Assembly: GCF_003112435.1 (NCBI RefSeq) | Contig: NZ_BDOQ01000021.1 | Location: forward strand, 37,622-101,621 | DNA: 64,000 nt | Source: Novimethylophilus kurashikiensis | Lineage (GTDB): Bacteria; Pseudomonadota; Gammaproteobacteria; Burkholderiales; Methylophilaceae | Direction of reading: 5' to 3' | In this document: positions 36,984 to 45,836 of the stretch, piece by piece | Layout of the letters: every line of letters starts with the position of its first letter | Position numbering within the stretch: position 1 is the first letter of the stretch | The notes under the pieces: model-generated | Told to the model about the DNA's origin: nothing | Seen by the model: the letters and a program-made list of their open reading frames with translations, nothing else | Databases searched by the model: none | Made by a program: the position numbers and the translations under genes

Positions 36984-39900
36984 TTAAACTTCCTCCTTAC
37001 GTTTGCGGCCGAACAGCCAGCCGCGACGGCCGAGATCGACGTCGCCGGCATCCGCCGTCTTCATGGTCGCAGATGCCGTTGCTTCGGGCACTGCCGGCAC
37101 CTTGCCGTCCGTGTCCTTCTCGATGTTGACCAGGAAAGACTTGAACTCGGGCGTTTGCGTATTGGCGTCGCCCACGAACGGCGTCAGGGTGTTCGCCAGG
37201 AAGCCCTGCCTTGCCGCACCGGTAAAGCCCCAGTGAATCGGCACGCCGATCTGGTGCACGCGCTTGCCGGCCACGTCCAGCGCCTTGATACGCTTGGTCA
37301 CCACGGCCACGGCCTTGATGTAACCGCGCTTGGATCGCACGATCACACGGTCGCCGTTAGCGATGCCCTTCTCTTGCGCCAGCGCCTCGCCCACTTCGAC
37401 GAACTGCTCCGGCTGCAACGAAGCGTTGATCTTCGAGTGCTTGGTCCAGAAGTGGAAATGCTCGGTCAGGCGATAAGTCGTGCCCACATACGGGAACTCC
37501 GCATTGGTGCCGAAATGCTCGCGATCCTTGTCGAACACGCGTGCCGCCGGGTTGCTGACCACCTTGGGATGCAAGGGGTTGGTGCCGAGCGGATTTTCGA
37601 AAGGCTCGTAGTGCTCGGGGAACGGGCCTTCCGCCATCTTGTCCAGCGCGAACAAACGTCCCACGCCTTCGTTGGTCATGATGAACGGGTTCATGGCGTC
37701 GCCCGGCGGGATATCCGCCTTGAAGTCGGGCACGTCGTAACCGCCCCACTTGGTGCCGTCCCAGCCGATGAGCTTGCGCTTGGCGTCCCAAGGCTTGCCG
37801 CTCGGATCGCACGATGCACGGTTGTACAGGATGCGGCGGTTGGCCGGCCAAGCCCAGGCCCAGTTCGGCGCAATGCCCAGACCGGACGGATCGGCCGTAT
37901 CCCGGCGTGCCATCTGGTTGCCGGCTTCGGTCCAGCTGCCGCAGAAAATCCAGGTACCGCAGGACGTGGTGCCGTCGTCGGCCAACTGGGCGAAGCTGGA
38001 AAGCTGCTGCCCGGCCTTGATAAGCACTTTGGTCTTGTCGTTGGGGTCCATGATGTCCGCCAGCGCCTTGCCGTTGTACTCTTTGGCGAGTTCTTCAGGC
38101 GTAGCCTCTTCGGCATCGTGATACGGCCAGTGCAGATTGAGGATGGGGTCGGGGAATGCGCCGCCTTCCTTCTTGTACATCTCGCGCAGCTTGAGGAACA
38201 GGTCGGACATGATGGCCACGTCGGTACGGCATTCGCCCGGCGCATCGGCGCCCTTCCAGTGCCATTGCAGCCAGCGCGAGCTGTTGACCAGCGAGCCTTC
38301 TTCCTCGGCGAACAGCGTCGTCGGCAGGCGGAAAACTTCGGTCTGGATCTTGGAGGCATCGACGTCGTTGGATTCGCCGTGGTTCTTCCAGAACTCGGAC
38401 GTCTCGGTCGCCAGCGGGTCCATCACCACCAGGTATTTCAGCTTGGAAAGCGACTCCGACAGCTTGTTCTTGTTGGGGAACGAAGCGAGCGGGTTGAAGC
38501 CCTGGCAGAAATAGCCGTTGATCTTGCCTTCGTGCATCAAATCGAATACGCGCAGGCCGTCGTAGACCTTGTCCAGCTTGGGCATCCAGTCGTAGGCAAA
38601 ATCGTTGTCCTTGGTCGCCGCGGGGCCGTACCAGGCCTTCATCAGACTGACGAAGAACTTCGGATAATTGGCGAAATAATTCATCTGGCCCGGGCGCAGC
38701 AACTTGGGCGTGCGCTTGTCCAGATAGGTCGCACGATCCAAGTCCTCGTCCTTGGGCATGGTCATGTAGCCCGGCAGCAAGTCCGACATCAGGCCGAGGT
38801 CGCTCAAGCCCTGGATGTTGGAGTGCCCGCGTAGCGCGTTGACGCCGCCGCCCGGCATACCGATATTGCCCAGCAGCAATTGCAGCATCGCCAAGGCGCG
38901 AATGTTCTGCGCGCCGATGGAGTGCTGGGTCCAGCCTAGGGCGTAGAGGCTCGTCAAGGTACGATCGGGCGCCGACGTCGCAGCCAGCATCTCGCAGATC
39001 TCGAGAAACTGCTTTTGCGGCGTGCCGGTGATGCTGCTCACCATTTCGGGCGTATAACGCTCGACGTGGTGCTTGAGCAGGTTGATCACGCAACGCGGGT
39101 TTTGCAAGGTCTCATCGACCTTGGCCATGCCCTTGTCGTCGAGCTCGTAGGCCCAGCTCGTCTTGTCGTACTTGTGTTCCTTCTCGTTGTAGCCGCTAAA
39201 CAGGCCGTCCTCGAACTTGAAGTCCTCGCGCACGATGAAAGAGGCATTGGTATATGCCTTCACGTATTCGTGCTGGACCTGGCCTTTTTCGAGGATGTAG
39301 CGGATCACGCCGTTCAGGAAGGCGATGTCCGTGCCGGAGCGGATCGGGGCGTAATAGTCGGCCACCGACGCCGTGCGGGTAAAGCGCGGGTCGACGACAA
39401 TGAGCTTGGCCTTGTTATGCGCCTTGGCTTCGACCACCCACTTGAAGCCCACCGGATGCGCCTCGGCGGCATTGCCGCCCATCACCAGAATGACATTCGC
39501 ATTCTTGATGTCCATCCAGGTATTGGTCATGGCACCGCGACCGAATGATGGGGCAAGACTTGCCACCGTCGGTGCGTGTCAGACGCGTGCCTGGTTGTCG
39601 AGTGCGACGACTCCTAAACTGCGCAGAACCTTATGGGTGAGATACCCGGCTTCGTTGGAAGCTGCGGAAGCCGCCAGGAAGCCGACCGTATTCCAGCGGT
39701 TAACCGTCTGGCCCTTGTCATTCTTGGCGATGAAATGCTGGTCGCGGTCTTCCTTCATGAGCTTGGCGATCCGCTCGACCGCCCACTCCCAGGAAACGCG
39801 CTTCCACTCGTTGCTGCCCGGCGCGCGGTATTCCGGGAAGGTCACCCGCGTCTTGCTGTGCACGAATTCCAGCAGGCCCGCGCCCTTGGGGCAGAGGCTG

Positions 39901-40166
39901 CCGCGGCTCACCGGATGGTCCGGGTCGCCCTCGATGTGGATGATCTCGGACTTGGCGTTTTTCGCCTTGTCTCCGATGCTGTACATGATGATGCCGCAAG
40001 CCACGGAACAATACGGGCAGGTATTGCGGGTCTCGGTGGTGCGGGCAAGCTTGAACTGCCGCACTTCCGCCAGCGCCTGCGCGGGCATCAAGCCCATCGC
40101 AGCGATGCTGGAAGACCCCAGGGCTGCGGCGCTCAGTTTGAAGAACTGGCGCCTGGAGATTTGCAT
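36984..40166 (-). CDS. fdnG: Formate dehydrogenase alpha subunit, selenoprotein with in-frame UGA (Sec196)
   Basis: This is the catalytic subunit of formate dehydrogenase N, a periplasmic Mo/W bis-MGD enzyme that oxidises formate to CO2. The gene reads through a TGA at 39581-39579 between '...[10 protein letters not shown]' and '[19 protein letters not shown]', exactly where E. coli FdnG has Sec196; counting from ATG 40166 also gives residue 196. The N-terminus has a Tat signal ('[10 protein letters not shown]'), then the [4Fe-4S] motif 'CPYCSVACG' (C50, C53, C57). A SECIS-like hairpin follows the TGA. Total 1060 residues. An ordinary gene caller would split it in two. It heads the operon fdnGHI-fdhE. 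Confidence 0.95.
39540..39581 (-). promoter_or_regulatory. UGA selenocysteine codon and SECIS-like hairpin in fdnG
   Basis: The TGA occupies 39581-39579. Fourteen bases on, GGCAAGTCTTGCC (39564-39552) forms a short stem with a five-base loop AGTCT, like the SelB-binding hairpin of E. coli fdnG. It lies within coding sequence, as bacterial SECIS elements do. An exact fold was not computed. Confidence 0.8.
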
Positions 40167-40208
40167 GGTATTTGACAAGAACCAATAGAAGAAAATCGGA
40201 TGGCATTC

Positions 40209-40214
40209 ATTATA
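40209..40214 (-). promoter_or_regulatory. Probable -10 box for the fdn operon
   Basis: A perfect TATAAT lies about 45 bases before the fdnG ATG. No good -35 box is visible at 16-18 bases, so the promoter may depend on an activator. No clear FNR-type palindrome was seen. Confidence 0.4.
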
Positions 40215-40334
40215 GCGAAATAGACCCTTCAACAGAATCGGAAAATCCTGACGAAATCCTGATTTCATGCGCCATGACGAGGATTTAGATGAGATAATTT
40301 TGTCTTTTGTTCCGTCACTTTCCGGAGTCCCCAA

Positions 40335-41477
40335 TTGCCCAGTTCCATCGCCCCTGCCCAAGCGCCTTATCTCGCCAAACTTTCCGCTGTCATCAATACG
40401 GTCGTCGCCCCTGCGGCAGACGAGATCGACCGACAGGCGCGCTTTCCCAAGGAAGCCATGAAAGTCTTGGGCGAGGCTGGCTTGCTCGGCCTGATTTCTG
40501 CCAAGGAAGTCGGCGGCATGGGCGAAGGTCACCGCGCAGCGACCGCCGTGGTGGAGCAGCTGGCCCGCGTGTGCATGTCCACCGCCATGGTTACCTGCAT
40601 GCACTATTGCGCCACGGCCGTGATCGAGGCACATGGCCGCCGCGAATTGCGCGAAGCCATTGCCGCCGGCAAGCACGTTTCCACCCTGGCTTTTTCCGAA
40701 ACCGGCTCGCGCAGCCATTTCTGGGCGCCGGTAGGTAATGCCGCTCGCCAGGACGGCAAAGTCGTGCTGAACGGCGCCAAGAGTTGGGTGACCTCCGCGG
40801 GCGAGGCGGATTCCTACGTCTGGTCCAGCCAACCGCTGGAAGCCATGGGTGCAAGCACGCTGTGGTTGGTCGATAGCCATCTGCCGGGCTTGCAAGTCGC
40901 CGGTGCCTTCGATGGGTTGGGCTTGCGCGGCAACGCTTCCTCCCCCATCACGGCCAAGGATGTCGTCATCGCAGAAGAGGATCGTCTGGGCGCCGATGGC
41001 GCGGGCTTCGACCTCATGATGGGCGTCATCGTGCCCTACTTCAACCTCATGACAGCCGCCGTGGGCCTCGGCAATATGCAATCGGCCGTGGACAAGGCTG
41101 TACGCCACGTCAGCGGCACGCGCTACGCCCATCTGGATCAATCCGTCGCCGACTTCCCCACCGTCCGCGCCTACCTCGCCCGCATGCGCGTCAAGGCCGA
41201 TATGGTGCAAGCGCTGCTGCTGGACGGACTCAACGCGCTCGAACAAGGCCGCGAAGACACACTGCTGCGCCTGCTGGAAGTCAAAGCCGCCGCCGGCGAA
41301 ACCGCCACCGAAGTCACCGATCTCGCCATGCGCGTCTGCGGCGGCGCGGCGTTCCGCAAGGAAGGCGGTGTGGAGCGCAATTTCCGCGACGCCCGCGCGG
41401 GCACAGTGATGGCTCCGACCACGGACGTGCTCTACGACTTTATCGGCAAAGCCATCTGCGGCATGCCCGTATTCTGA
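40335..41477 (+). CDS. Acyl-CoA dehydrogenase-like flavoprotein without the usual catalytic Glu
   Basis: The 380-residue protein has the acyl-CoA dehydrogenase fold: N-terminal helical domain, the FAD-binding 'LAFSETGSRSHFWAP' and 'GAKSWVTSAGEADSYVW', and the C-terminal helical domain with 'AMRVCGGAAFRKEGGVERNFRDARAG'. Where dehydrogenases have the catalytic Glu ('YEGT'), this one reads 'VMAPTTDVLYDFIG', so it may instead be a flavin monooxygenase-like or desulfurase-like member. The start is TTG with GGAG 8 bases upstream. It is divergent from fdnG and begins a three-gene plus-strand cluster. Confidence 0.78.
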   Translation: MPSSIAPAQAPYLAKLSAVINTVVAPAADEIDRQARFPKEAMKVLGEAGLLGLISAKEVGGMGEGHRAATAVVEQLARVCMSTAMVTCMHYCATAVIEAHGRRELREAIAAGKHVSTLAFSETGSRSHFWAPVGNAARQDGKVVLNGAKSWVTSAGEADSYVWSSQPLEAMGASTLWLVDSHLPGLQVAGAFDGLGLRGNASSPITAKDVVIAEEDRLGADGAGFDLMMGVIVPYFNLMTAAVGLGNMQSAVDKAVRHVSGTRYAHLDQSVADFPTVRAYLARMRVKADMVQALLLDGLNALEQGREDTLLRLLEVKAAAGETATEVTDLAMRVCGGAAFRKEGGVERNFRDARAGTVMAPTTDVLYDFIGKAICGMPVF

Positions 41478-41492
41478 TTTCGGTACGCAGCA

Positions 41493-41566
41493 CTACCGAT
41501 CACGGCGTTGCGTCGCCTTGCCGTACTCAATGTACTGTCTGCGGCGACGCGCCTGGTGCTCGGTAG
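41493..41566. repeat. Imperfect 74-bp palindrome (intergenic hairpin repeat)
   Basis: Nested inverted arms: CTACCGA...TCGGTAG at the ends, perfect GCGTCGCC/GGCGACGC inside, and GTAC...GTAC at the centre. It fills the gap between the flavoprotein gene and the PhnD-like gene. It has the look of a dispersed palindromic unit, but I saw no second copy in this window. Confidence 0.6.
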
Positions 41567-41599
41567 CAAGTACATTGCAATAATTTTGGAGATTAGTGG

Positions 41600-42457
41600 A
41601 TGAACAAACCCCTCATCATGGGCGCCGTAGCTTATGCACCCAAGGTCGTCACCATCTGGGAAGGCTTCAAGCAGTTTTTCGAGGACAACGGCCTGCCGTT
41701 CGACTTCGTGCTTTATTCCAACTACGAGCGCCAGGTCGAGGCGCTGTTCGACGGCAGCCTCGATATCGCCTGGAATTCGCCGCTGGCATGGCTGCGCGCG
41801 GAACGCATGGGGCGGGCGCTGGGCAAGCCAGTCACCTCCATCGCCATGCGCGATAGCGACCGCGACCTCACCTCGCTCATCGTCGTGCGTGCCGACGCCA
41901 AGATCGAGCAAGTCGCTGACCTGCGCGGCAAGACCGTCGCCGTGGGCGCCGTCGATTCGCCGCAAGCCACCTTGCTGCCGCTCTATCACCTATACCAGCA
42001 AGGCCTCAAGGCTGGTACCGATTTCACCGTGCAGCGCCACGATCTACTGGGCGGCAAGCATGGCGACCACATCGGCGGCGAGCGCGACGCTGCGCGCGCC
42101 CTGCTCGCCGGCCAGGCCGATGCCGCCTGCATGATCGCCGGCAATCATTTGCTGTTCACCAGCGAAGGCACGTTGCCAGCCGGATCCACTCGCATCCTGA
42201 CGCAAACGCCGCTGTTCGATCACTGCAATTTCACCGTCGCCGCCGATGCTCCGGCGAAGCTCGTCGCCCGCATGCGCGAGCTGCTGCTCGGTATGTCGTG
42301 GGACGACCCGGCGCTGCGTCCGCTGCTGGAACTGGAAGGCCTGAAACAATGGATGCCGGAGCGGACCGAAGGTTACCGCGACCTAGATGCCGCGGTAGAT
42401 GTATTCGGCTTTTACGACAAGGAAGGCCGCATTACCTGTGCCGACTATCGCTATTGA
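41600..42457 (+). CDS. PhnD-like phosphate/phosphonate binding protein, no signal peptide
   Basis: The 285-residue protein has the type 2 periplasmic-binding fold of the PhnD/PtxB group, with 'FDFVLYSNYERQVEALFDGSLDIAWNSPLAWL' near the N-terminus and 'DLRGKTVAVGAVDSPQATLLPLY' and 'GERDAARALLAGQADAACM' later. It starts 'MNKPLIMGAVAYAPKVV' with no signal peptide or lipobox, and no ABC permease or ATPase is nearby. A cytoplasmic ligand-binding or enzymatic role is therefore more likely than transport. Its end overlaps the next gene by 20 bases. Confidence 0.75.
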   Translation: MNKPLIMGAVAYAPKVVTIWEGFKQFFEDNGLPFDFVLYSNYERQVEALFDGSLDIAWNSPLAWLRAERMGRALGKPVTSIAMRDSDRDLTSLIVVRADAKIEQVADLRGKTVAVGAVDSPQATLLPLYHLYQQGLKAGTDFTVQRHDLLGGKHGDHIGGERDAARALLAGQADAACMIAGNHLLFTSEGTLPAGSTRILTQTPLFDHCNFTVAADAPAKLVARMRELLLGMSWDDPALRPLLELEGLKQWMPERTEGYRDLDAAVDVFGFYDKEGRITCADYRY

Positions 42458-43622
42458 TCAACTCGACGCCGGCAGCGCCCTGCTGCTGAAGCGCGCCCTG
42501 CGCCAGCTCCAGCCCGGCGAATCGGTCGCTGTCGTCGGTGCCGCACCGGAGTTGCGCGTGCATCTCGCCGAATGGTGCCGGGCACGCGGGCATACCTGGC
42601 TTGCCGGCGAAGTCGGCGCACAAGAAATCGGCCGTATCCTGCCCGGGCAACAGGAGCATCGCCGCTGGCAAAACGCCCTCCCGACCGGCGCACTCGAATC
42701 CAGTGCTGTGGCCGAGCATGCCGAGGTGCGGTGGGGGCTGGCCGCACGCGGCGCCAGCGTGGAATCGTCCACCCCGGCGTTTCACTTCCCCCTGTCGGAC
42801 AAGGCCCTGGTCTGGGCCGACGAAGCGCCCAAGCTCTACGCCCAGGCGGTCGCCGCGCAATGGAACCCGGACGAGGCCATCGACTGGAACACGCCGTTCG
42901 AACTGCCGGAGGACATCGAAGCCGCCGTGGCGCAGGTGATGACCTACCTGATCGAAAACGAAAACGCCGCCCTGCTCGTTCCGGCACGCTTCCTGGCGCA
43001 GATGCACCCGCATTTCCGCGAAGTCATGCAGTTGCTCGCCATCCAGGTCGCGGACGAAGCCCGCCATATCGAAGTCTTCACCCGCCGCATCGGCCTCAAG
43101 GGCCGCCAACCGGCGCTTTCCACCGCGGGCGGTCAGGCCTCGCTCAAGACGCTGCTGGACACGCCGGATTTCGCCATCGCGCTGTTCCTGCTCTCGGTGC
43201 TGGGCGAAGGCACGTTCGTCAACCTGCTCAACTTTCTCAGCGCCCATGCGCCGGACCCGGTCACCCGCCAGATGTGCCGCCTCGCCGCACAGGACGAAGC
43301 TCGCCACGTCGCCTTCGGCATGGCGCATTTGCAGTATCAGCTGGCGCGCGATCCGGCCTTGCGCGATCGACTCGCCAACGCCATCGAACAACGCTTCGAA
43401 GCCCTGGCCACCACCGACGGTTTGAACGAGGAAGTGCTGGATGCCTTGCTACTGCTGGCAGCCGGTTCGTGGGACGAAGCCGCCATCCGGCAAGGCCAGC
43501 AAAAAGTACAGGAACTGCAACAGGACATGGCCGCAGGACGGCGCCTGCGGCTGTTGAAACTGGGATTCCCGGAAGCGCAGGCCGCGCGTCTCGCGGCGCT
43601 GCACACCCGGAACTTTATGTAG
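42438..43622 (+). CDS. Degenerate TusA-like domain fused to a ferritin-like diiron domain
   Basis: The 394-residue protein starts at GTG 42438, inside the end of the previous gene. Residues 1-70 resemble TusA sulfur carriers ('LLLKRALRQLQPGESVAV', 'EWCRARGHTWL'), but the active CPxP motif is missing. From about 165 there is a four-helix ferritin-like domain with two Glu...DEARH sets ('YLIENENAALL' + 'ADEARHIEVF'; 'LGEGTFVNLL' + 'QDEARHVAFG'), enough for a diiron site. It could be an oxygenase or oxidase. With its two upstream neighbours it forms a cluster I cannot assign. Confidence 0.72.
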   Translation: MPTIAIDQLDAGSALLLKRALRQLQPGESVAVVGAAPELRVHLAEWCRARGHTWLAGEVGAQEIGRILPGQQEHRRWQNALPTGALESSAVAEHAEVRWGLAARGASVESSTPAFHFPLSDKALVWADEAPKLYAQAVAAQWNPDEAIDWNTPFELPEDIEAAVAQVMTYLIENENAALLVPARFLAQMHPHFREVMQLLAIQVADEARHIEVFTRRIGLKGRQPALSTAGGQASLKTLLDTPDFAIALFLLSVLGEGTFVNLLNFLSAHAPDPVTRQMCRLAAQDEARHVAFGMAHLQYQLARDPALRDRLANAIEQRFEALATTDGLNEEVLDALLLLAAGSWDEAAIRQGQQKVQELQQDMAAGRRLRLLKLGFPEAQAARLAALHTRNFM

Positions 43623-44680
43623 CAGCGATTTCGCGGCTGTTCAGGCTGAACTTGAATTCGGCCGGGTCGCGGCCATCCAGGCAGGTTTCACCGAACTCGG
43701 CATAGGGATACATCAGGTGAGGCAAGGGTTTGCTTGCCCTGGGCGCCAGTTCGAAATCCCGCGCGTGGTTGAAGCCCACCCAGTTCATCTCCCAATAGCC
43801 GAACAGGCGCTGGCGCAGTTCGACGATCTTGGGATCATTAAGCGGCAGCTTGGCTTCCAGCACCGCCTTGCGCACGTCGGCCGCATCCACCGGCACCCAC
43901 CCGTGGCGCGGCGAGAAATATTCGGCGCGGCAGTGCTGCGCCTTGGAAACATCGCCCGCCTTGCCCAGGCACTTCAATTGATCGGATTCCGCCACGCGAA
44001 CGCCATACATCTCCCGCGCCGGAACACCCGCCGCCCGGCACAGGCCGACGAACAGCGAATTGATGTCCGCGCACTTGCCGCCCAAGTTGCCGGTTTCCAG
44101 CATGGCCTTGATGTTGCCCGTGCCGCAGCCTTTCACCGCCGGATCGCGGAAGGTGTTGTCCACCACCCAGTCGTAGATGGCACGAGCCTTGTCGTCCGGC
44201 GATTCCTTGCCTTGCACGATCTTCGCCGCCGTCTCGGCCACCACTCCGTCCACCGGCATGTGCTCGGTGGGTTGCAGGTAAAAGGCGGCTTCGTTCGTAT
44301 CGCGCAACGTCCGGTTTGGCGCTGCCATGCTGCGGTTCTGCACCGCGACACGGGTCACTACCGTCGCCTTGCGCGCAGCTTCATGGCTGTTCCATTCAGC
44401 CGCAAAAACAGGGGCCTGATAGCCGGGATCGCGATGCACGGCAGCATGAGCGCCGTCCGCCTGCCAACTGGTAGAGAGCACGCGCTGGTAATCCCCCGGC
44501 ATTGTCCGGCAAGGGCAGCCACAGCTTGCCGGGGCCCGGTTGTGCCGACAGGTCGACCTCGTACGTCAGTTCGAAGGTGCGCCAGCCGGCCTCCGGTTTT
44601 CCAGTAGCCGCGAATAATCGCGGTGTCGCACCAAGCATAGGCACGGCGGCGGCGAGGCGCATGAATTCGCGTCTTTTCAT
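43615..44680 (-). pseudogene. Transglutaminase-like protein, frameshifted at a G run
   Basis: The N-terminal part starts at ATG 44680 ('MKRREFMRLAAAVPMLG', Tat-like). It runs to 'KLWLPLPDNAG' in one frame, and the rest continues from 'DYQRVLSTSWQADG' in the next frame. One extra G in the five-base run at 44493-44497 explains the break. The C-terminal part has a transglutaminase-type triad: Cys in 'GGKCADINSLF', His in 'PRHGWVPVD' and the following Asp. The length and conservation on both sides suggest a recent mutation, a phase-variable tract or a sequencing error. It is convergent with the diiron gene, overlapping it by 8 bases. Confidence 0.8.
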
Positions 44681-44704
44681 TGATTGCGAAACTCCAAACT
44701 TAAT

Positions 44705-44724
44705 TAGGGTGTGTTCACACTAAA
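44705..44724. promoter_or_regulatory. Operator-like palindrome before the transglutaminase-like gene
   Basis: TTAGTGTG and CACACCCTAA form an inverted repeat about 25 bases upstream of ATG 44680 on the minus strand. No binding protein is suggested. Confidence 0.25.
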
Positions 44725-44746
44725 CCTTGCGGCGATCTTCACCTTG

Positions 44747-44764
44747 CAGGCGAGGCCGCCTGCG
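44747..44764 (-). terminator. Hairpin after selD
   Basis: GCAGGCG/CGCCTGC with a four-base loop lies about 30 bases beyond the selD stop. There is no long T tract, so it is only a possible terminator of the sel operon. Confidence 0.35.
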
Positions 44765-44792
44765 CTACACTTCGACCGCCTGCGGGAAACGG

Positions 44793-45836
44793 CTATTTGA
44801 CTGAAACGCGCGGATCGCCAGAAGCCAGTCCGCCGATGACGGCGGCTTGTTCGAACCCGTCCGCGCGGAAAGCCGCGAGTACGTCTTCCACTGCATCGTC
44901 CGCGCAGCTCACCAGCAAGCCGCCGCTGGTTTGCGGATCGCACAGCAGCTTGCGCTGCCATTCGGCGATGGCCGGGTCGAGATCGACTTCCTGGCCGTAG
45001 CTGTTCCAATTGCGGGCGGCAGCGCCGGTCGCGTAGCCTTCTTCGGCAAGCTTTAGCGCGGTATCGATGACAGGGACGCGTGCGAATTCGATCTCCGCGT
45101 GCAGCTTGGAACCACGGCAGATTTCCAGCAGATGCCCGAGCAGCGCAAAGCCGGTCACGTCGGTCAATGCATGCACCCCATCCATCTCGGCCAGGCGAGT
45201 ACCGGTCTTGTTGAGCTGCGTCGTCACGTCCACCATCTGCCGGTAGCCCTGTTCGTCCAACTGCCCTTTCTTGAGCGCCGCGCTCAGCACACCCACGCCA
45301 AGCGGCTTGCCGAGGATCAGCACGTCGCCGGCTTGTGCGCGGTCGTTGCGCTTGACCTTGTCCGGATGCACCAGCCCCAGCGCCACCAGGCCGTAGATCG
45401 GCTCGGGCGAATCGATGGAATGGCCGCCCGCGATGGGAATACCCGCCGCCTGGCACACAGAAGCACCGCCCGCCATGATCTGCTGGATGGTTTCCACCGG
45501 CAGCTTGTCGATGGGCATGCCGACTACAGCCAGCGCCAGAATCGGCTGGCCGCCCATGGCGTAGACGTCGGAAATCGCATTGGTCGCTGCGATCCGGCCG
45601 AAATCGAAGGGATCGTCGACTATGGGCATGAAAAAATCCGTCGTCGCGATGATGGCCTGGTGGTCGTTGAGCTTATACACAGCCGCGTCATCGCTGGAAT
45701 CAAGCCCTACCAGCAATTGCGGAAACGCCGCCGCCTGCGGCAGCTTGGCCAGCAGTTGCGACAGCACGCCGGGGGCGATCTTGCAGCCGCAGCCGCCGCC
45801 GTGGGAATACTGGGTGAGGCGTATCGGTTCAGTCAT
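44793..45836 (-). CDS. selD: Selenide, water dikinase (Cys form)
   Basis: SelD makes selenophosphate from selenide and ATP, the selenium donor for both Sec-tRNA and 2-selenouridine. The 347-residue protein has the N-terminal motif 'GGGCGCKIAPGVL', with Cys where many bacteria use Sec, followed by the conserved Lys. The AIRS-type ATP-binding residues 'DSSDDAAVYKL' and 'TTDFFMPIVDDPFDFGRIA' follow. Its ATG overlaps the mnmH stop by 8 bases, so the two are coupled. Confidence 0.96.
   Translation of the reverse strand: MTEPIRLTQYSHGGGCGCKIAPGVLSQLLAKLPQAAAFPQLLVGLDSSDDAAVYKLNDHQAIIATTDFFMPIVDDPFDFGRIAATNAISDVYAMGGQPILALAVVGMPIDKLPVETIQQIMAGGASVCQAAGIPIAGGHSIDSPEPIYGLVALGLVHPDKVKRNDRAQAGDVLILGKPLGVGVLSAALKKGQLDEQGYRQMVDVTTQLNKTGTRLAEMDGVHALTDVTGFALLGHLLEICRGSKLHAEIEFARVPVIDTALKLAEEGYATGAAARNWNSYGQEVDLDPAIAEWQRKLLCDPQTSGGLLVSCADDAVEDVLAAFRADGFEQAAVIGGLASGDPRVSVK

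Noticed and set aside
40167..41246. Upstream in-frame extension of the fdnG N-terminal part
   Set aside because: It runs antisense through the flavoprotein gene and would bury the Tat signal. ATG 40166 gives the family N-terminus and places the UGA at residue 196.
44793..45836. A selenocysteine codon in selD
   Set aside because: The active position is an ordinary Cys codon in 'GGGCGCK', with no in-frame UGA.
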